64,000 nt of DNA from NCBI RefSeq assembly GCF_030372065.1, contig NZ_JAUDEA010000002.1, positions 222,634-286,633 of the forward strand. Reading direction: 5' to 3'. Both the position numbers and the translations under genes were made by a program. The number at the start of each line of letters is the position of its first letter. Position 1 is the stretch's first letter. Source of the DNA: Thermophilibacter provencensis. Lineage in GTDB: Bacteria; Actinomycetota; Coriobacteriia; Coriobacteriales; Atopobiaceae. The notes under the pieces were generated by a model. The model had not been told where the DNA came from, ran no database searches, and saw nothing but the letters and a program-made list of their open reading frames with translations. Positions 13,887 through 23,136 of the stretch are shown here, in pieces.

Positions 13887-15908
13887 CTACCTCACCTCCA
13901 GTCGGGAAACGAGACCGTTCTTCGCGAGCTCCTCGTCCGGGATCTCCGAGACGTAGTGGTGGACGGCGCCGGGAACGGGCTTGAGGATGGGATGGACGTC
14001 GAGGCCCACCGTCGGGTGGCTCGAGCGCGGGGCAAAGCGGTCGCCCTTGGGGAAGTCCGCCGGGCTCGGGACGGAGCCGGGAACCTGGTGCAGGCGCGTG
14101 CCGTCGTGTGCCTCGATGGAGAGGACGGCGCCGAGAAGACCCTGGGTGTACTCGTGGATCGGGTTGGTGAGCAGCTCCTTGGTGGGGGCGGACTCGATGA
14201 CCTGACCGGCGTACATGACGGTGATCTCGGAGGCGACCTCAGCAACGAGGGCCAGGTCGTGGGACACGAAGATCATCGCGAAGCCGAGCTGCTTCTGAAG
14301 GTCGTTCAGGAGCTTGATGACCTGCTTCTGAACCGTGACGTCGAGGGCCGTGGTGGGCTCGTCGCAGATGACGAGCGACGGGTTCCTCGTGAGCGCCATG
14401 GCGATGATGACGCGCTGGCACTGGCCACCGGAGAGCTCGTGCGGGTAGCTCTCGAGCGTGCGCTTGGGGTCGAGGCCGACGAGCTCGAGGAGCTCCTCGG
14501 CGCTACGGGTGCCGCCGCGGCTCGTGAGCTGCTTCATCTGGGCGGAGATGAGCATGGACGGGTTGAGCGAGGACAGGGAGTCCTGGTAGACCATCGCGAG
14601 CTCGTGGCCCAGCAGCTTGCGGTGCTCCTCCTTGGTGAGCTTGAGGAGGTCCTTGCCCTTGTAGAGGATCTGGCCCTCGATGCGGGCGTTGTCGGGCAGG
14701 AGGTTCATGATGGTCTTGGTGGTGATGGACTTGCCGCAGCCGGACTCGCCCACGAGTGCCATGCACTGGCCCGGGCGCACGTCAAAGGAGACGTTGTCCA
14801 CAACGTGGACGTCACCGTGGCGCGGGAAGCCAATGGAGAGGTTCTTGACCTGAAGGATGGGCTCGACGGAGTAGTCGGGCACGCGACGGTCGGTACGGGC
14901 AAGCTCCACCTCGCGGAGTGCCCCGAGGCGACGGGCGAGAGAGTCGGCCTGCTCCTTGTAGGCACGGACCGGGTCGGCCACGAGAAGGTCGGCCTCGCGA
15001 CGGCTGTCGGCGTTCTCGTTGCTCACGGGAGCGGACGGGGCGGCGGCCATGGCGTCGGTCAGACCCTCGGAGAGGATGTTGAGCGCAAGGCAGGTGACCA
15101 TGATCGCGATGCCCGGGAAGAGCGCCTGCCACCAGCGGCCGAGAAGGACGCCGTCACGCGCGGACGAGAGGATGTTGCCCCACGTGGCGGTGGGCTCGGC
15201 GATGCCGGCGCCGATGAAGGTCAGCGAGGCCTCGAAGATGATGGCGTCAGCGACGAGCGTGACCGTGAAGACCATGATCGGCGCGATGCAGTTGCGCAGG
15301 ACGTGCTTCGTGAGGATCCACGGGGCGCGGGCGCCGGCGACGATGACCGCGCGGACGTAGTCCTCGCCGTACTCGGACACCACGTTGGCGCGGACGATGC
15401 GCGCGATCTGCGGCGTATACATGAAGCCGATCGAGAAGATGATGGCCGGGACGGAGTTGCCCAGGATGAGGACCAGGATGGCCGCGAGGGCGATGCCCGG
15501 GATGGACATGATGACGTCGAGGACGCGCATGATGACCTCAGAGACGGCCTTGCGAGAGACCGCGGCGAGGGCACCGATGACCGAGCCGAGCACGAGCGCG
15601 AAGAGCGTGGCGCCAAAGCCGATCACGAGCGAGTACTGACCGCCGTAGAGCATACGAGAGAGGATGTCGCGGCCGATGTTGTCCGTGCCGAAGATATGCT
15701 CGGCCGAGGGCGGCTGGTAGGCAACCGTGATCTCGAGCGGGTCATGCGGCGCGAGCACAGGGGCCAGGATGGCGGAGAGCGCCACCAGGACGAGAAGGAC
15801 GAGCGAGATCTTGCTGGGGACGCTCATCTTCTTGAGGCCACCGAGCTTCAGGCCCTTGGCGGCAGCCTTCTCGAGCGTCTGGGTCTGCTTTTCTCTGATC
15901 TTTGTCAT
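13887..15908 (-). CDS. fused ABC permease-ATPase (OppC/DppC + OppD/DppD)
   Basis: A 673-residue fusion. Residues about 25-300 are a DppC-type permease with six hydrophobic segments, the HIFGTDNIGRDILSRML motif and the cytoplasmic coupling loop (EYGEDYVRAVIVAGA). Residues about 350-660 are an OppD/DppD ATPase with Walker A GESGCGKS, signature LSGGQCQRVIIAMAL, Walker B LVICDEPTTALDV and switch His in FVSHDLA. A charged linker joins them. Such fusions are known in actinobacterial Opp-type importers. The gene lies 5 bases after the partner permease gene and directly before the OppF-type gene, so one transporter of B, CD and F parts is formed in the membrane. Confidence 0.9.
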   Translation of the reverse strand: MTKIREKQTQTLEKAAAKGLKLGGLKKMSVPSKISLVLLVLVALSAILAPVLAPHDPLEITVAYQPPSAEHIFGTDNIGRDILSRMLYGGQYSLVIGFGATLFALVLGSVIGALAAVSRKAVSEVIMRVLDVIMSIPGIALAAILVLILGNSVPAIIFSIGFMYTPQIARIVRANVVSEYGEDYVRAVIVAGARAPWILTKHVLRNCIAPIMVFTVTLVADAIIFEASLTFIGAGIAEPTATWGNILSSARDGVLLGRWWQALFPGIAIMVTCLALNILSEGLTDAMAAAPSAPVSNENADSRREADLLVADPVRAYKEQADSLARRLGALREVELARTDRRVPDYSVEPILQVKNLSIGFPRHGDVHVVDNVSFDVRPGQCMALVGESGCGKSITTKTIMNLLPDNARIEGQILYKGKDLLKLTKEEHRKLLGHELAMVYQDSLSSLNPSMLISAQMKQLTSRGGTRSAEELLELVGLDPKRTLESYPHELSGGQCQRVIIAMALTRNPSLVICDEPTTALDVTVQKQVIKLLNDLQKQLGFAMIFVSHDLALVAEVASEITVMYAGQVIESAPTKELLTNPIHEYTQGLLGAVLSIEAHDGTRLHQVPGSVPSPADFPKGDRFAPRSSHPTVGLDVHPILKPVPGAVHHYVSEIPDEELAKNGLVSRLEVR

Positions 15909-15913
15909 GGGGC

Positions 15914-16879
15914 CTACACCGTCCTAATGCGCGGGTTGATCAGCAGGTACAGCATGTCAACCACGATGTTGATGATGACGAAGGCCAGAGCCACGACCAC
16001 GACGACGCCCTGGACGAGCATGATCTCGCCGCCGGTGATGCCCCTCTGGATGAGGGTGCCCATGCCGGGAAGGGCGAAGATGACCTCGATGACGACCGCG
16101 CCGCCCATGAGGTAGCCGATCTTGAGGCCGAGCGTGGTGATGGGCGTAATGAGAGCGTTGCGCAGAACGTTCTTGGCGATGACGACGTTCTCGGGGATGC
16201 CCGAGCCGCGAGCCGTCTGCACGTAGTCCTTGTCGAGCTCCTCGACCATGGCGGTACGCACGATACGCGTCATCTGGCCGATGACCGGGAAGGCCAGGGC
16301 GATGGCGGGCATGATCATGCGGCCGAAGTAGCCGCCGGGGTTGGTGAAGAGGTCGGGAAGCGCGCCGGCAGAGGGGAAGACCCTCGTGAGGCCGGCCATG
16401 GTCACGAGGAGGATGAGGAGAACCGCCAGCCAAAAGGACGGCGTCGCGATGCCCGCAATCGATATCACTCGGATTATCTGGTCAGGCCATTTGTCTCTAT
16501 AGATTGCCGATATCACGCCCAGGGTAAACGAGAAGACGGCAGCGATCAGAAGGCCGAAGAACGTGAGCTGCATGGTGATGGGCAGGGCCGAGGCGATGGC
16601 GTCGGAGACCGGGGTCTGACGCGTGCCATAGGTGCCCAGGTCGCCCTGGCAGAGGCCGACGATGTAGTCGACGTAGCGGACGGGCCACGGGTCGTTCATG
16701 CCGTGCTCCTCCATGTACTCCTCGACCTGCTCCGGCGACGCGCCCTCGCCAAGTGCGGTGCGCGCGGGGATGGAGGGGTCGGTGAAGGACATGAGGAAGA
16801 ACACGAGCAGGGTAACGCCCAGGGCCATGATCGGCAGCGCGATGATGCGCCGACCGATGAGGCGCAGGAGGTTGTTCAT
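15914..16879 (-). CDS. Opp/Dpp-type ABC permease (B subunit)
   Basis: A 321-residue permease of the DppB/OppB type with an N-terminal membrane helix (RRIIALPIMALGVTLLVFFL), a periplasmic-side loop and five further hydrophobic segments. The coupling motif ELDKDYVQTARGSGIPE marks binding-protein-dependent permeases. The ATG at 16879 has GAGAGGAG before it. It follows the binding-protein gene after a hairpin (16914-16947), which probably reduces expression of the membrane parts relative to the binding protein. It partners with the fused permease-ATPase downstream. Confidence 0.9.
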   Translation of the reverse strand: MNNLLRLIGRRIIALPIMALGVTLLVFFLMSFTDPSIPARTALGEGASPEQVEEYMEEHGMNDPWPVRYVDYIVGLCQGDLGTYGTRQTPVSDAIASALPITMQLTFFGLLIAAVFSFTLGVISAIYRDKWPDQIIRVISIAGIATPSFWLAVLLILLVTMAGLTRVFPSAGALPDLFTNPGGYFGRMIMPAIALAFPVIGQMTRIVRTAMVEELDKDYVQTARGSGIPENVVIAKNVLRNALITPITTLGLKIGYLMGGAVVIEVIFALPGMGTLIQRGITGGEIMLVQGVVVVVALAFVIINIVVDMLYLLINPRIRTV

Positions 16880-16913
16880 ACCCTCTCCTCTCTCATATGC
16901 CTACAGTTCAAAA

Positions 16914-16947
16914 GAGGGGCCCGAGCTTAACCTTGCCCGGGCCCCTC
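16914..16947 (-). terminator. attenuating hairpin between binding protein and permease genes
   Basis: A perfect 10-base stem GAGGGGCCCG/CGGGCCCCTC (16914-16923, 16938-16947). On the minus strand it is followed by TTTTGAA. Hairpins in this position commonly cause partial termination, giving more binding protein than permease. Confidence 0.65.
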
Positions 16948-17001
16948 GAACGTCCTTGTGGATCCCCAGCCTTTCAGTGGGGAACGGGGCGTTGCTTGAG
17001 G

Positions 17002-18615
17002 CTACGCGGTAACCGTCTTGCAGCCGATGAAGCTCATGCCCGTGGTGCCAATGCCCTCGAAGCCCTCGATGGCGGTGCCCAGCGGGTTCTTGGAGGCATC
17101 GTCCCAAGAGGCCGTGGCGGTCTGGACGTGGATGAGCGGGTAGAGGACGCAGTTGTCGGCGATGAGATCGTAGACCTGCTTCCAGGTGGCCTGCTGCTCG
17201 TCACCGGACTGGCCGAGGGCGGCGTTCATGAGCTCGCGAATCTGAGCGAACTCCTCGGAGGTGCCCCAGCCGGTACGAGTCTGCTGCCAGACGTTGTCGC
17301 CGTACCACCAGTTGAGGAGCAGGTCGGGGTCGGCGCCCCAGCAGGACGGGTCGCCCGGGGCGATGAGGATGTCGAAGTCATCCGTGCCGCCGTCGATGGC
17401 GGCGTAGGTGGCAGCGGAGGTCTCCTCGGCGATGGTGGCGTTGAAGCCGAGGGCAGCGAGGTCCTGCTGCGCCTGGGTGGCCATGGCGGAAGCCTGGGTG
17501 TTGTCCGTGCAGCGGATCTTGAGGTCGCCCGGGGTCACGCCGGCCTCGTCGAGCAGGGTCTTGGCCTTCTCCTGGTCATAGGTGTAGACCGTCGCGGCCT
17601 CCTGGTAGTTGGGGAAGTCCTTCGGAATGTAGGAGGAGGCGGTGGCGGCAAGGCCCGCGAAGATGTTCTCGACCATGAGGTCCGTGTTGAGGGCGTACAT
17701 CACGGCCTGACGGGCGGTGACGTTGTCCCACGGCGCCTTGGCGGTGTTGAACATGATGAAGCGGGTACCAAAGCCCTGGACCTTGTCGACCTTGCAGCCG
17801 GCGGACTCGATGGTCGGGATGGCGTCGGCGGTGACGGACTCCATGACGAGCGTCTGGCCCTGCTGCTGAGCGGTCATGCGCGCGGTGGCGTCGACGAGGA
17901 TGTCATAGTGCAGGCCAGCGTCCTCGGCAGGATAGGAGCCGTTGTAGTTGGGGTTGGGCACGAGGTCGACGGCGTCGTCGGTGATCGTGCTGTACATCCA
18001 GGGGCCGGAGCCGACGGGCTGGTTGGAGAGCTCCTCGTCGGAGGTGCCGGCGGGGAAGACGCGGACGAGCGCCAGGCGCTCCTTGAGGAGCGAGAAGTTG
18101 GCGATGGCGGTCTTCACGGTGATGGTGGTGTCGTCCGTGGCCTCGAGCGAGTCGATCGGCGAGAGGAACGCGGAGTAGGTGGCGTCAGCCTTGGTGCGGT
18201 CGAAGGACTCGACGACGTCGGCGGTGGTCACGGCGTTGCCGTTGGAGAACGCGGCGCCCTCACGCAGGGTGACAGTGAAGGTGGTCTCGTCGACCTGCTC
18301 CGGGTCGCCCGTGGCGAGCTCGGGGAAGGTGGAGTAGTCGTGCGGATCGGTGCCGTAGAGGCCCTCGAGGACGTGCCAGTTGGAGCCGAGGCAGAAGGCC
18401 GAGGAGGTCTTCGTCGGGTTGTACTCGGAGGGAGCGTACGCGGAGCCAGCGGTGATGGTGCCGCCACCAGAGGTGGTCTCGCCGCCCTCGCCCCCGCCCT
18501 CGCCGCCGGACGGGGTGTCGTTGCCACCGCACGCGGCCAGGCCGAGCGCGCTCACCGCGGCAGCACCGCCGAGGAACGAGCGACGAGACACGGCGCTGTC
18601 AAATAGCTTCTTCAT
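17002..18615 (-). CDS. family 5 extracellular solute-binding lipoprotein, probable sialic-acid binding
   Basis: A 537-residue family 5 (peptide/nickel/Opp-type) binding protein. The N-terminus has a twin-arginine-like SRRSFLGG followed by a hydrophobic stretch and lipobox GLAAC, so it is exported and lipid-anchored. A Gly/Glu/Thr-rich linker (about residues 30-55) leads to the two-lobe binding domain, with the family features VTLREGAAFSNG and NTAKAPWDNVTARQAVMYAL. The ATG at 18615 follows GGAGGAGAAAAGGAAG. It is the first gene of the importer operon, which reads into permease, fused permease-ATPase and ATPase genes. Sialic acid is inferred from the adjoining nan genes; a peptide ligand is the alternative. 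Confidence 0.88.
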   Translation of the reverse strand: MKKLFDSAVSRRSFLGGAAAVSALGLAACGGNDTPSGGEGGGEGGETTSGGGTITAGSAYAPSEYNPTKTSSAFCLGSNWHVLEGLYGTDPHDYSTFPELATGDPEQVDETTFTVTLREGAAFSNGNAVTTADVVESFDRTKADATYSAFLSPIDSLEATDDTTITVKTAIANFSLLKERLALVRVFPAGTSDEELSNQPVGSGPWMYSTITDDAVDLVPNPNYNGSYPAEDAGLHYDILVDATARMTAQQQGQTLVMESVTADAIPTIESAGCKVDKVQGFGTRFIMFNTAKAPWDNVTARQAVMYALNTDLMVENIFAGLAATASSYIPKDFPNYQEAATVYTYDQEKAKTLLDEAGVTPGDLKIRCTDNTQASAMATQAQQDLAALGFNATIAEETSAATYAAIDGGTDDFDILIAPGDPSCWGADPDLLLNWWYGDNVWQQTRTGWGTSEEFAQIRELMNAALGQSGDEQQATWKQVYDLIADNCVLYPLIHVQTATASWDDASKNPLGTAIEGFEGIGTTGMSFIGCKTVTA

Positions 18616-18909
18616 TGTGCTTCCTTTTCTCCTCCTGCGGCCACCTCCAGACGGCGGCCGTCCCTTAGTGCCTTTACGTTACTAATGTGAGATTGATTCC
18701 ATATCCAAAAAGCCGACCAACGGCATCAACAAGTGCCCCGGGCGGTACTGACTTGTAAGGAGATTGTTATCTGGTATGCTTGTTACATGTGGTTTGTACG
18801 CTCATTGGTTTTTCTTAACTTTCACAATGAGTTTAAATAATCCCCAGCTTATTGACCGCGTTGCGTCAACATTTGCAACTAAGTTGTAGAGACTTTCAGT
18901 AACTGGTAT
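18616..18909. promoter_or_regulatory. promoter region of the sialic-acid importer
   Basis: A 294-base AT-richer stretch between the uvrC stop and the binding-protein start. It must hold the leftward promoter and any operator of the importer operon. I could not settle on a single -35/-10 pair. No gene and no clear terminator of uvrC was seen. Confidence 0.4.
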
Positions 18910-20859
18910 TTATTCAGTAGACCTTAGGGTCTCATAAATCGATTCAGCAACGGCACGTGTCACCCCGGGTACCTCGGCAATCTCCTCCACAGTGGCGGTG
19001 CGAAGCTTCTTGAGCGAGCCAAAACGCTTCATGAGTGCGCGCTTGCGCTTGGGTCCCACGCCGGGTACGTCGTCGAGCACGGAAACCGTCATCGCCTTGT
19101 CACGCAGCTCGCGATGGAAGGTGATGGCAAAGCGGTGGGACTCGTCACGCACCTGCTTTATGAGGTAGAGCGAGGGCGAGCCCGAAGGCAAAACCACGGG
19201 CGTCTCGTCCCAGGGGACGAAGATCTCCTCGTCGGACTTGGCAAGGCCGCAGACCGGAATATCGAGCCCTAGCTCCGCAAGCTGGTTCATGGCAGCCGTG
19301 AGCTGCGGCTTGCCGCCATCCACGACAAGAAGATCGGGCCTTGAGCCAAAGCGCTCATCGGCCATGCGCTCGGGCGCGTAGCGCCTCCCCAGCACCTCGG
19401 ACATGGAGACGAAGTCGTTTGCCTCATCGAGCTTCGCCCGTATCTTGAAGCGACGGTACTGGGACTTGTCGGGCCTTCCGTTGGTAAAGACGACCATCGA
19501 AGCCACCGTAAAACGCCCGTGCAGCGTGGAGATGTCAAAGCACTCGATCCTCATGGGGGGCGCGTCCAGGGCAAGCGCGCTCTCCAGCTGGAGCAGCGCC
19601 TGGTTGGTGCGGTCGTCGGCGTAGCCGGTGCGCACCATGTAGCGCATGAGGGCGTGGCGCGCGTTGGCGGCGGCCATGTCGAGCAGATGGCGCTTCTCGC
19701 CGCGCTGCGGTCGGTGGATGCGGACGCCGTGGCCGCGCTTCTCGGCAAGCCAGCCCTCAATGACGTCCGCGTCGGAGAGCTCGCAGTCAACGTCCACCTC
19801 GGCGGGGATGTCGGCGGTCTCGTCGTAGTAGCGCTTGACAAAGCCCGAGACGAGCTCCTCCTCCCCCACGTCGAGGCCCTTGTCCAAGACAAACTCAACC
19901 GAGCGCACCGTGCGGCCCTCGCGCACCACAAAGACGCAGGCGCAGCTGATGGTCTCCTCTCGGTAGAACCCGATGAGATCCAGGCTCACGTTTGACGAGA
20001 AGACCACCTGCTGGCGGTCGTCGAGTGCGTCGAGGCTGTCAAGGCGGGCTTTGATGCGCCCGGCCTTCTCGAAGTCAAGGTCCGCGGCTGCCTCCCGCAT
20101 CTGGTCGGTGAGCTCGCCCACGATCTCCGAGCGGTTGCCCTGGAGAAAGCGCTCGACCTGGCGCACGTGGCGCGCGTACTCCACCGTATCTATCATGCCG
20201 GCGCACACGCCGGGGCCGCGCCCCACGTGGTAGTCAAAGCAGGGGCGGCAGCGCTTGGCAAGCAGCAGGTTGGCCACTGCGGCCTGGTCGGGCTCGCGCT
20301 CGAGGATGCGCCGCGCGCGCTTCCACTCCGCGCAGGTGGCCATGCAGATGGGCACCACCTTGCGCAGCGTGTCGATGGTCTCGCGGGCGGCCCTGGCGTC
20401 GGTGTAGGGCCCAAAGTAGCGCGTGCCCTTCCGGTGCTTCTCGCGCGTGTACTTGATTGCGGGGAAGACGTCGGACTCTGTGATGGCAATGAAGGGGTAG
20501 GACTTGTCATCCTTGTAGTCCACGTTGAAGTACGGGTGGTACTGCGCGATGAGGTTGCGCTCGAGGACAAGAGCCTCGTGCTCGGACCCCACGACCACGT
20601 AGTCAAAGGACTTGACCACCTGCATCATGAGGGGGATCTTCTCGCGATCATCCTGCAGCGTCACGTACTGGCGCATGCGGGCGCGCAGGTTCTTGGCCTT
20701 GCCCACGTAGACGACCTCGCCCTTGGCGTCCTTCCAGAGATAGCAGCCGGGGTCGGTGGGGACGAGCGCCACCTGCTCGGCGAGCGTGGGCTCGACATGC
20801 GGCGAGAGGGACGGCTCGCGCGCGCCCCTCTCGAGATCGTCTCTCTCCCCTGCCGCCAC
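18910..20859 (-). CDS. uvrC: excinuclease ABC subunit C
   Basis: The nuclease subunit of nucleotide-excision repair, about 649 residues. The GIY-YIG domain is near the start (PGCYLWKD, then VVYVGKAKNLRARMRQYV), a Cys cluster follows (CMATC, CRPCFDYHVGRGPGVCAG), then the UVR motif, the RNase H-like nuclease domain (CFDISTLHG, DLLVVDGGKPQL) and two helix-hairpin-helix motifs at the end (VPGVGPKRKRALMKRFGSLK). The start is uncertain. A GTG at 20859 just after the upstream femA-type stop gives a normal length, and an ATG at 20946 would overlap that gene by 70 bases. uvrA and uvrB are elsewhere in the window, not in an operon with it. Confidence 0.93.
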   Translation of the reverse strand: MAAGERDDLERGAREPSLSPHVEPTLAEQVALVPTDPGCYLWKDAKGEVVYVGKAKNLRARMRQYVTLQDDREKIPLMMQVVKSFDYVVVGSEHEALVLERNLIAQYHPYFNVDYKDDKSYPFIAITESDVFPAIKYTREKHRKGTRYFGPYTDARAARETIDTLRKVVPICMATCAEWKRARRILEREPDQAAVANLLLAKRCRPCFDYHVGRGPGVCAGMIDTVEYARHVRQVERFLQGNRSEIVGELTDQMREAAADLDFEKAGRIKARLDSLDALDDRQQVVFSSNVSLDLIGFYREETISCACVFVVREGRTVRSVEFVLDKGLDVGEEELVSGFVKRYYDETADIPAEVDVDCELSDADVIEGWLAEKRGHGVRIHRPQRGEKRHLLDMAAANARHALMRYMVRTGYADDRTNQALLQLESALALDAPPMRIECFDISTLHGRFTVASMVVFTNGRPDKSQYRRFKIRAKLDEANDFVSMSEVLGRRYAPERMADERFGSRPDLLVVDGGKPQLTAAMNQLAELGLDIPVCGLAKSDEEIFVPWDETPVVLPSGSPSLYLIKQVRDESHRFAITFHRELRDKAMTVSVLDDVPGVGPKRKRALMKRFGSLKKLRTATVEEIAEVPGVTRAVAESIYETLRSTE

Positions 20860-20876
20860 GCTCCTACCCCGCGGCG

Positions 20877-21845
20877 CTACTGGTCGAGCACCTTGCGCCC
20901 GGCCTCGTAGATGCTGTAGCGGAGCTTCTTCAGCGGCTTCTCCCACGTGCCGAGGTAGTGGCGGCGCGCGCCGCCGAAGGCCATCTTGAACTTGGAGAAG
21001 CCCGCCCAGGGGTGATCGGGGCCCGCGTCCTCGGGGGCGATGCCATAGAAGTCAACGTGGCTCTTGCCGAGGTCATGGGCGTCGAGCACGATCTGCACCT
21101 GCATGATGACGTTGGCCCCGAGCTTGTAGAAGTCGCGGTCGGTGCCGTTGTGCATGAGGTAGCAGGTGTCCTCGTCATAGCAGACGAGGTCGGCGGCAAC
21201 CACGCGCTTCTCGCCGGTGGGGTTGCCCTCCTCATCCTTGAGCGCAACCTCGGCGAGGTAGAGCGCAGCGGTTCCGGAGGGCATGAGGGAGGCGGCAAAC
21301 GCCTGGATGTAGTCGTCGGGGCGCAGCTCAACGTCGTCGCGCTCCTCGACGTCGTCCATGAAGGTGGTGAGGTAGTGGATGTCAGCCGGATCGTGGCTCA
21401 CGCGAATCGTCACGCCGCGCTTCTCGGCACCGCGGTAGCGACGGCGATGGTTGGGGTCCATGCCCTTGAGAATCTCGTCCTTCTCGGGCGTGACGTCCAG
21501 AATCCAGGTGTCCTCTGCCTGGAGGTGGCGGGCCTTGTGATAGCCCGCGCGCTCGAGGAGCCCCTCGGCGCCCTCCTCCGCCTCGGGCGTGTCGCCCACC
21601 GGCTCCACGCGAACGTAGACGTCATCGTGCGCGGCGGCGATCTTCTCGGCAGCGGCGAGCGCCTCCTCAAGGGCGGAGAGGTTCGAGAACCCCGGGCCGT
21701 ACGGGACGTAGAGGCGGGTGGTCTTTGCCGCTCCTGTCTCCTCGACGCCCATGACCACCCAGCCGTCGCCGGACGCGCGCTCGGTCTCGAGCCCGAGGTC
21801 CCTCTGGAAGGCCTCCCACTCAGGCGACTGCAGGAAATGGCTCAT
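20877..21845 (-). CDS. FemAB/FemX-type aminoacyl transferase of peptidoglycan
   Basis: A 322-residue FemAB-family protein. These GNAT-fold enzymes add amino acids from aminoacyl-tRNA to the lipid-linked peptidoglycan stem peptide. Family features are the early SPEWEAFQRDLG, YVPYGPGF in the first GNAT lobe, TWILDVTPEKDEILKGMDPN followed by HRRRYRGAEKRGV, and the closing DFYGIAPEDAGPDHPWAGF plus SKFKMAFGG. Membrane segments are absent, so it acts at the inner face. The gene lies 26 bases after an ATP-grasp ligase gene and 17 bases before the likely uvrC start. A pairing with that ligase in building the cross-bridge is plausible but inferred. Confidence 0.88.
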   Translation of the reverse strand: MSHFLQSPEWEAFQRDLGLETERASGDGWVVMGVEETGAAKTTRLYVPYGPGFSNLSALEEALAAAEKIAAAHDDVYVRVEPVGDTPEAEEGAEGLLERAGYHKARHLQAEDTWILDVTPEKDEILKGMDPNHRRRYRGAEKRGVTIRVSHDPADIHYLTTFMDDVEERDDVELRPDDYIQAFAASLMPSGTAALYLAEVALKDEEGNPTGEKRVVAADLVCYDEDTCYLMHNGTDRDFYKLGANVIMQVQIVLDAHDLGKSHVDFYGIAPEDAGPDHPWAGFSKFKMAFGGARRHYLGTWEKPLKKLRYSIYEAGRKVLDQ

Positions 21846-21871
21846 ATGTGTCTCCGTTCTCTAGGACCGTC

Positions 21872-23128
21872 CTAGAACGAGGTATCGCTAACCTTGGGAT
21901 AGTATCGCCTAAACTTCCTGAAGTGGTTCATCTCCGTGAGTTCCACATCAACCCTGCGACGAATCCCCATGTCCGGCGCGTAGCGCTGCGGGTCGAAGAC
22001 GCTGCCGGAGGAGACGAGCGCGCTCACCTCGTCAAGCAGCCTCCCGCTCAGGTAGCGGCGCAGGAGCGCCCAGGGGACGAGCGTGTAGAGCGCCCTTCTC
22101 GTGGCGTGTACGGGAACGACGCGCTGGTGGTCGACGAGGTCTGCCACCATCACCCTCATGGGGTTGACGCCACCCGCCACCAGATAATAGGAGTTGCGCC
22201 CGATGCGCGGGTTTACCTCAAAGAAGAGCCACTCACCGGTGCGCGGGTCGAGCTTGATGTCCACCTCGGCAAAGCCGCGGTACCCAACGGAGCGCAGCAG
22301 CTCGACGGACTTCTCCACAAGCTCCGGGAAGTCGCGCGTGACCATGGCGACCGCGTTGCCCTTGAGCGAGGGCGCGTGGTCCTCGAGCAGCGTCTGGGCG
22401 CAGCCGGCGAGAAGCGCCTCGCCGTCACGGCCAAAGTACAGGGTGATGGCGCCCATGTGCGTGTCGTCTCCGCGGACGCACTCCTGAACGAGGAAGTCCC
22501 CGGCAAAGCCTTCCTCGCGCAGCGCGCTCCAGAGGCGGTCAAGCGCCTCCTGGGACTCCATGAGGTAGACCTTCCTGAAGCCGCGTCCCAGAAGCGAGAA
22601 GTACTCCGCCGAGCTCGCGGGCTTTGCGACAACGGGAAACTCGAGATCAGTGGGCGGGACGCCCCCCTCACCGGCAAGGCTCACGATCTGGGTGGCGGGC
22701 GTGAGAAGGCCGTGCCGCTCGCAGAGTCGGGCAAAGGAGACCTTGTTGGAGACGAGGTCAAAGGCCCTGCGGTCCGGAACGGGACACACCACGTTGTCGG
22801 GGAGCTCGTCTCTCACGGAGATGATGTCCTCGATGGTGGCGTCCGTGTTGGCGAGAAGCGCCACGGTGGCACCCGGGCGCTTCTCGGCAAGCTCGTTGGC
22901 AATGCGGCCCACCTCGGCGAGGAGCGTCTTTGGGGCAAAGTCCGGCACGAGCCGCACGTCGAAGATGCTCGAGTGCTCGATTGCGGCGATCACGCCGGTG
23001 CCGAGCGCCACGGAGCGCACGCCAAAGGCCTCGTGGAACTGGCGGCCGAGAGCATAGACGCTGATGTCCCCGCCCACGATGACGGGGAGGAGGTCGGTGC
23101 GCGAGAATGCGGTCGATGACTTCTTCAC
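21872..23128 (-). CDS. ATP-grasp carboxylate-amine ligase
   Basis: A 418-residue ATP-grasp protein. An N-terminal pre-ATP-grasp domain (residues 1-120) precedes the ATP-binding lobes, with EFPVVAKPASSAEYFSLLGR near residues 160-180 and the Mg-binding end motif LFFEVNPRIGRNSYY near 305. The GTG at 23128 is chosen because TAGGAG lies before it. It begins 8 bases after the hisE stop but has no histidine role. Its neighbour is a FemAB transferase. ATP-grasp ligases of this size activate a carboxylate such as D-aspartate for addition to the peptidoglycan stem in some Gram-positives; that function is inferred here, not shown. Confidence 0.75.
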   Translation of the reverse strand: MKKSSTAFSRTDLLPVIVGGDISVYALGRQFHEAFGVRSVALGTGVIAAIEHSSIFDVRLVPDFAPKTLLAEVGRIANELAEKRPGATVALLANTDATIEDIISVRDELPDNVVCPVPDRRAFDLVSNKVSFARLCERHGLLTPATQIVSLAGEGGVPPTDLEFPVVAKPASSAEYFSLLGRGFRKVYLMESQEALDRLWSALREEGFAGDFLVQECVRGDDTHMGAITLYFGRDGEALLAGCAQTLLEDHAPSLKGNAVAMVTRDFPELVEKSVELLRSVGYRGFAEVDIKLDPRTGEWLFFEVNPRIGRNSYYLVAGGVNPMRVMVADLVDHQRVVPVHATRRALYTLVPWALLRRYLSGRLLDEVSALVSSGSVFDPQRYAPDMGIRRRVDVELTEMNHFRKFRRYYPKVSDTSF

Positions 23129-23136
23129 GGGCGCTC

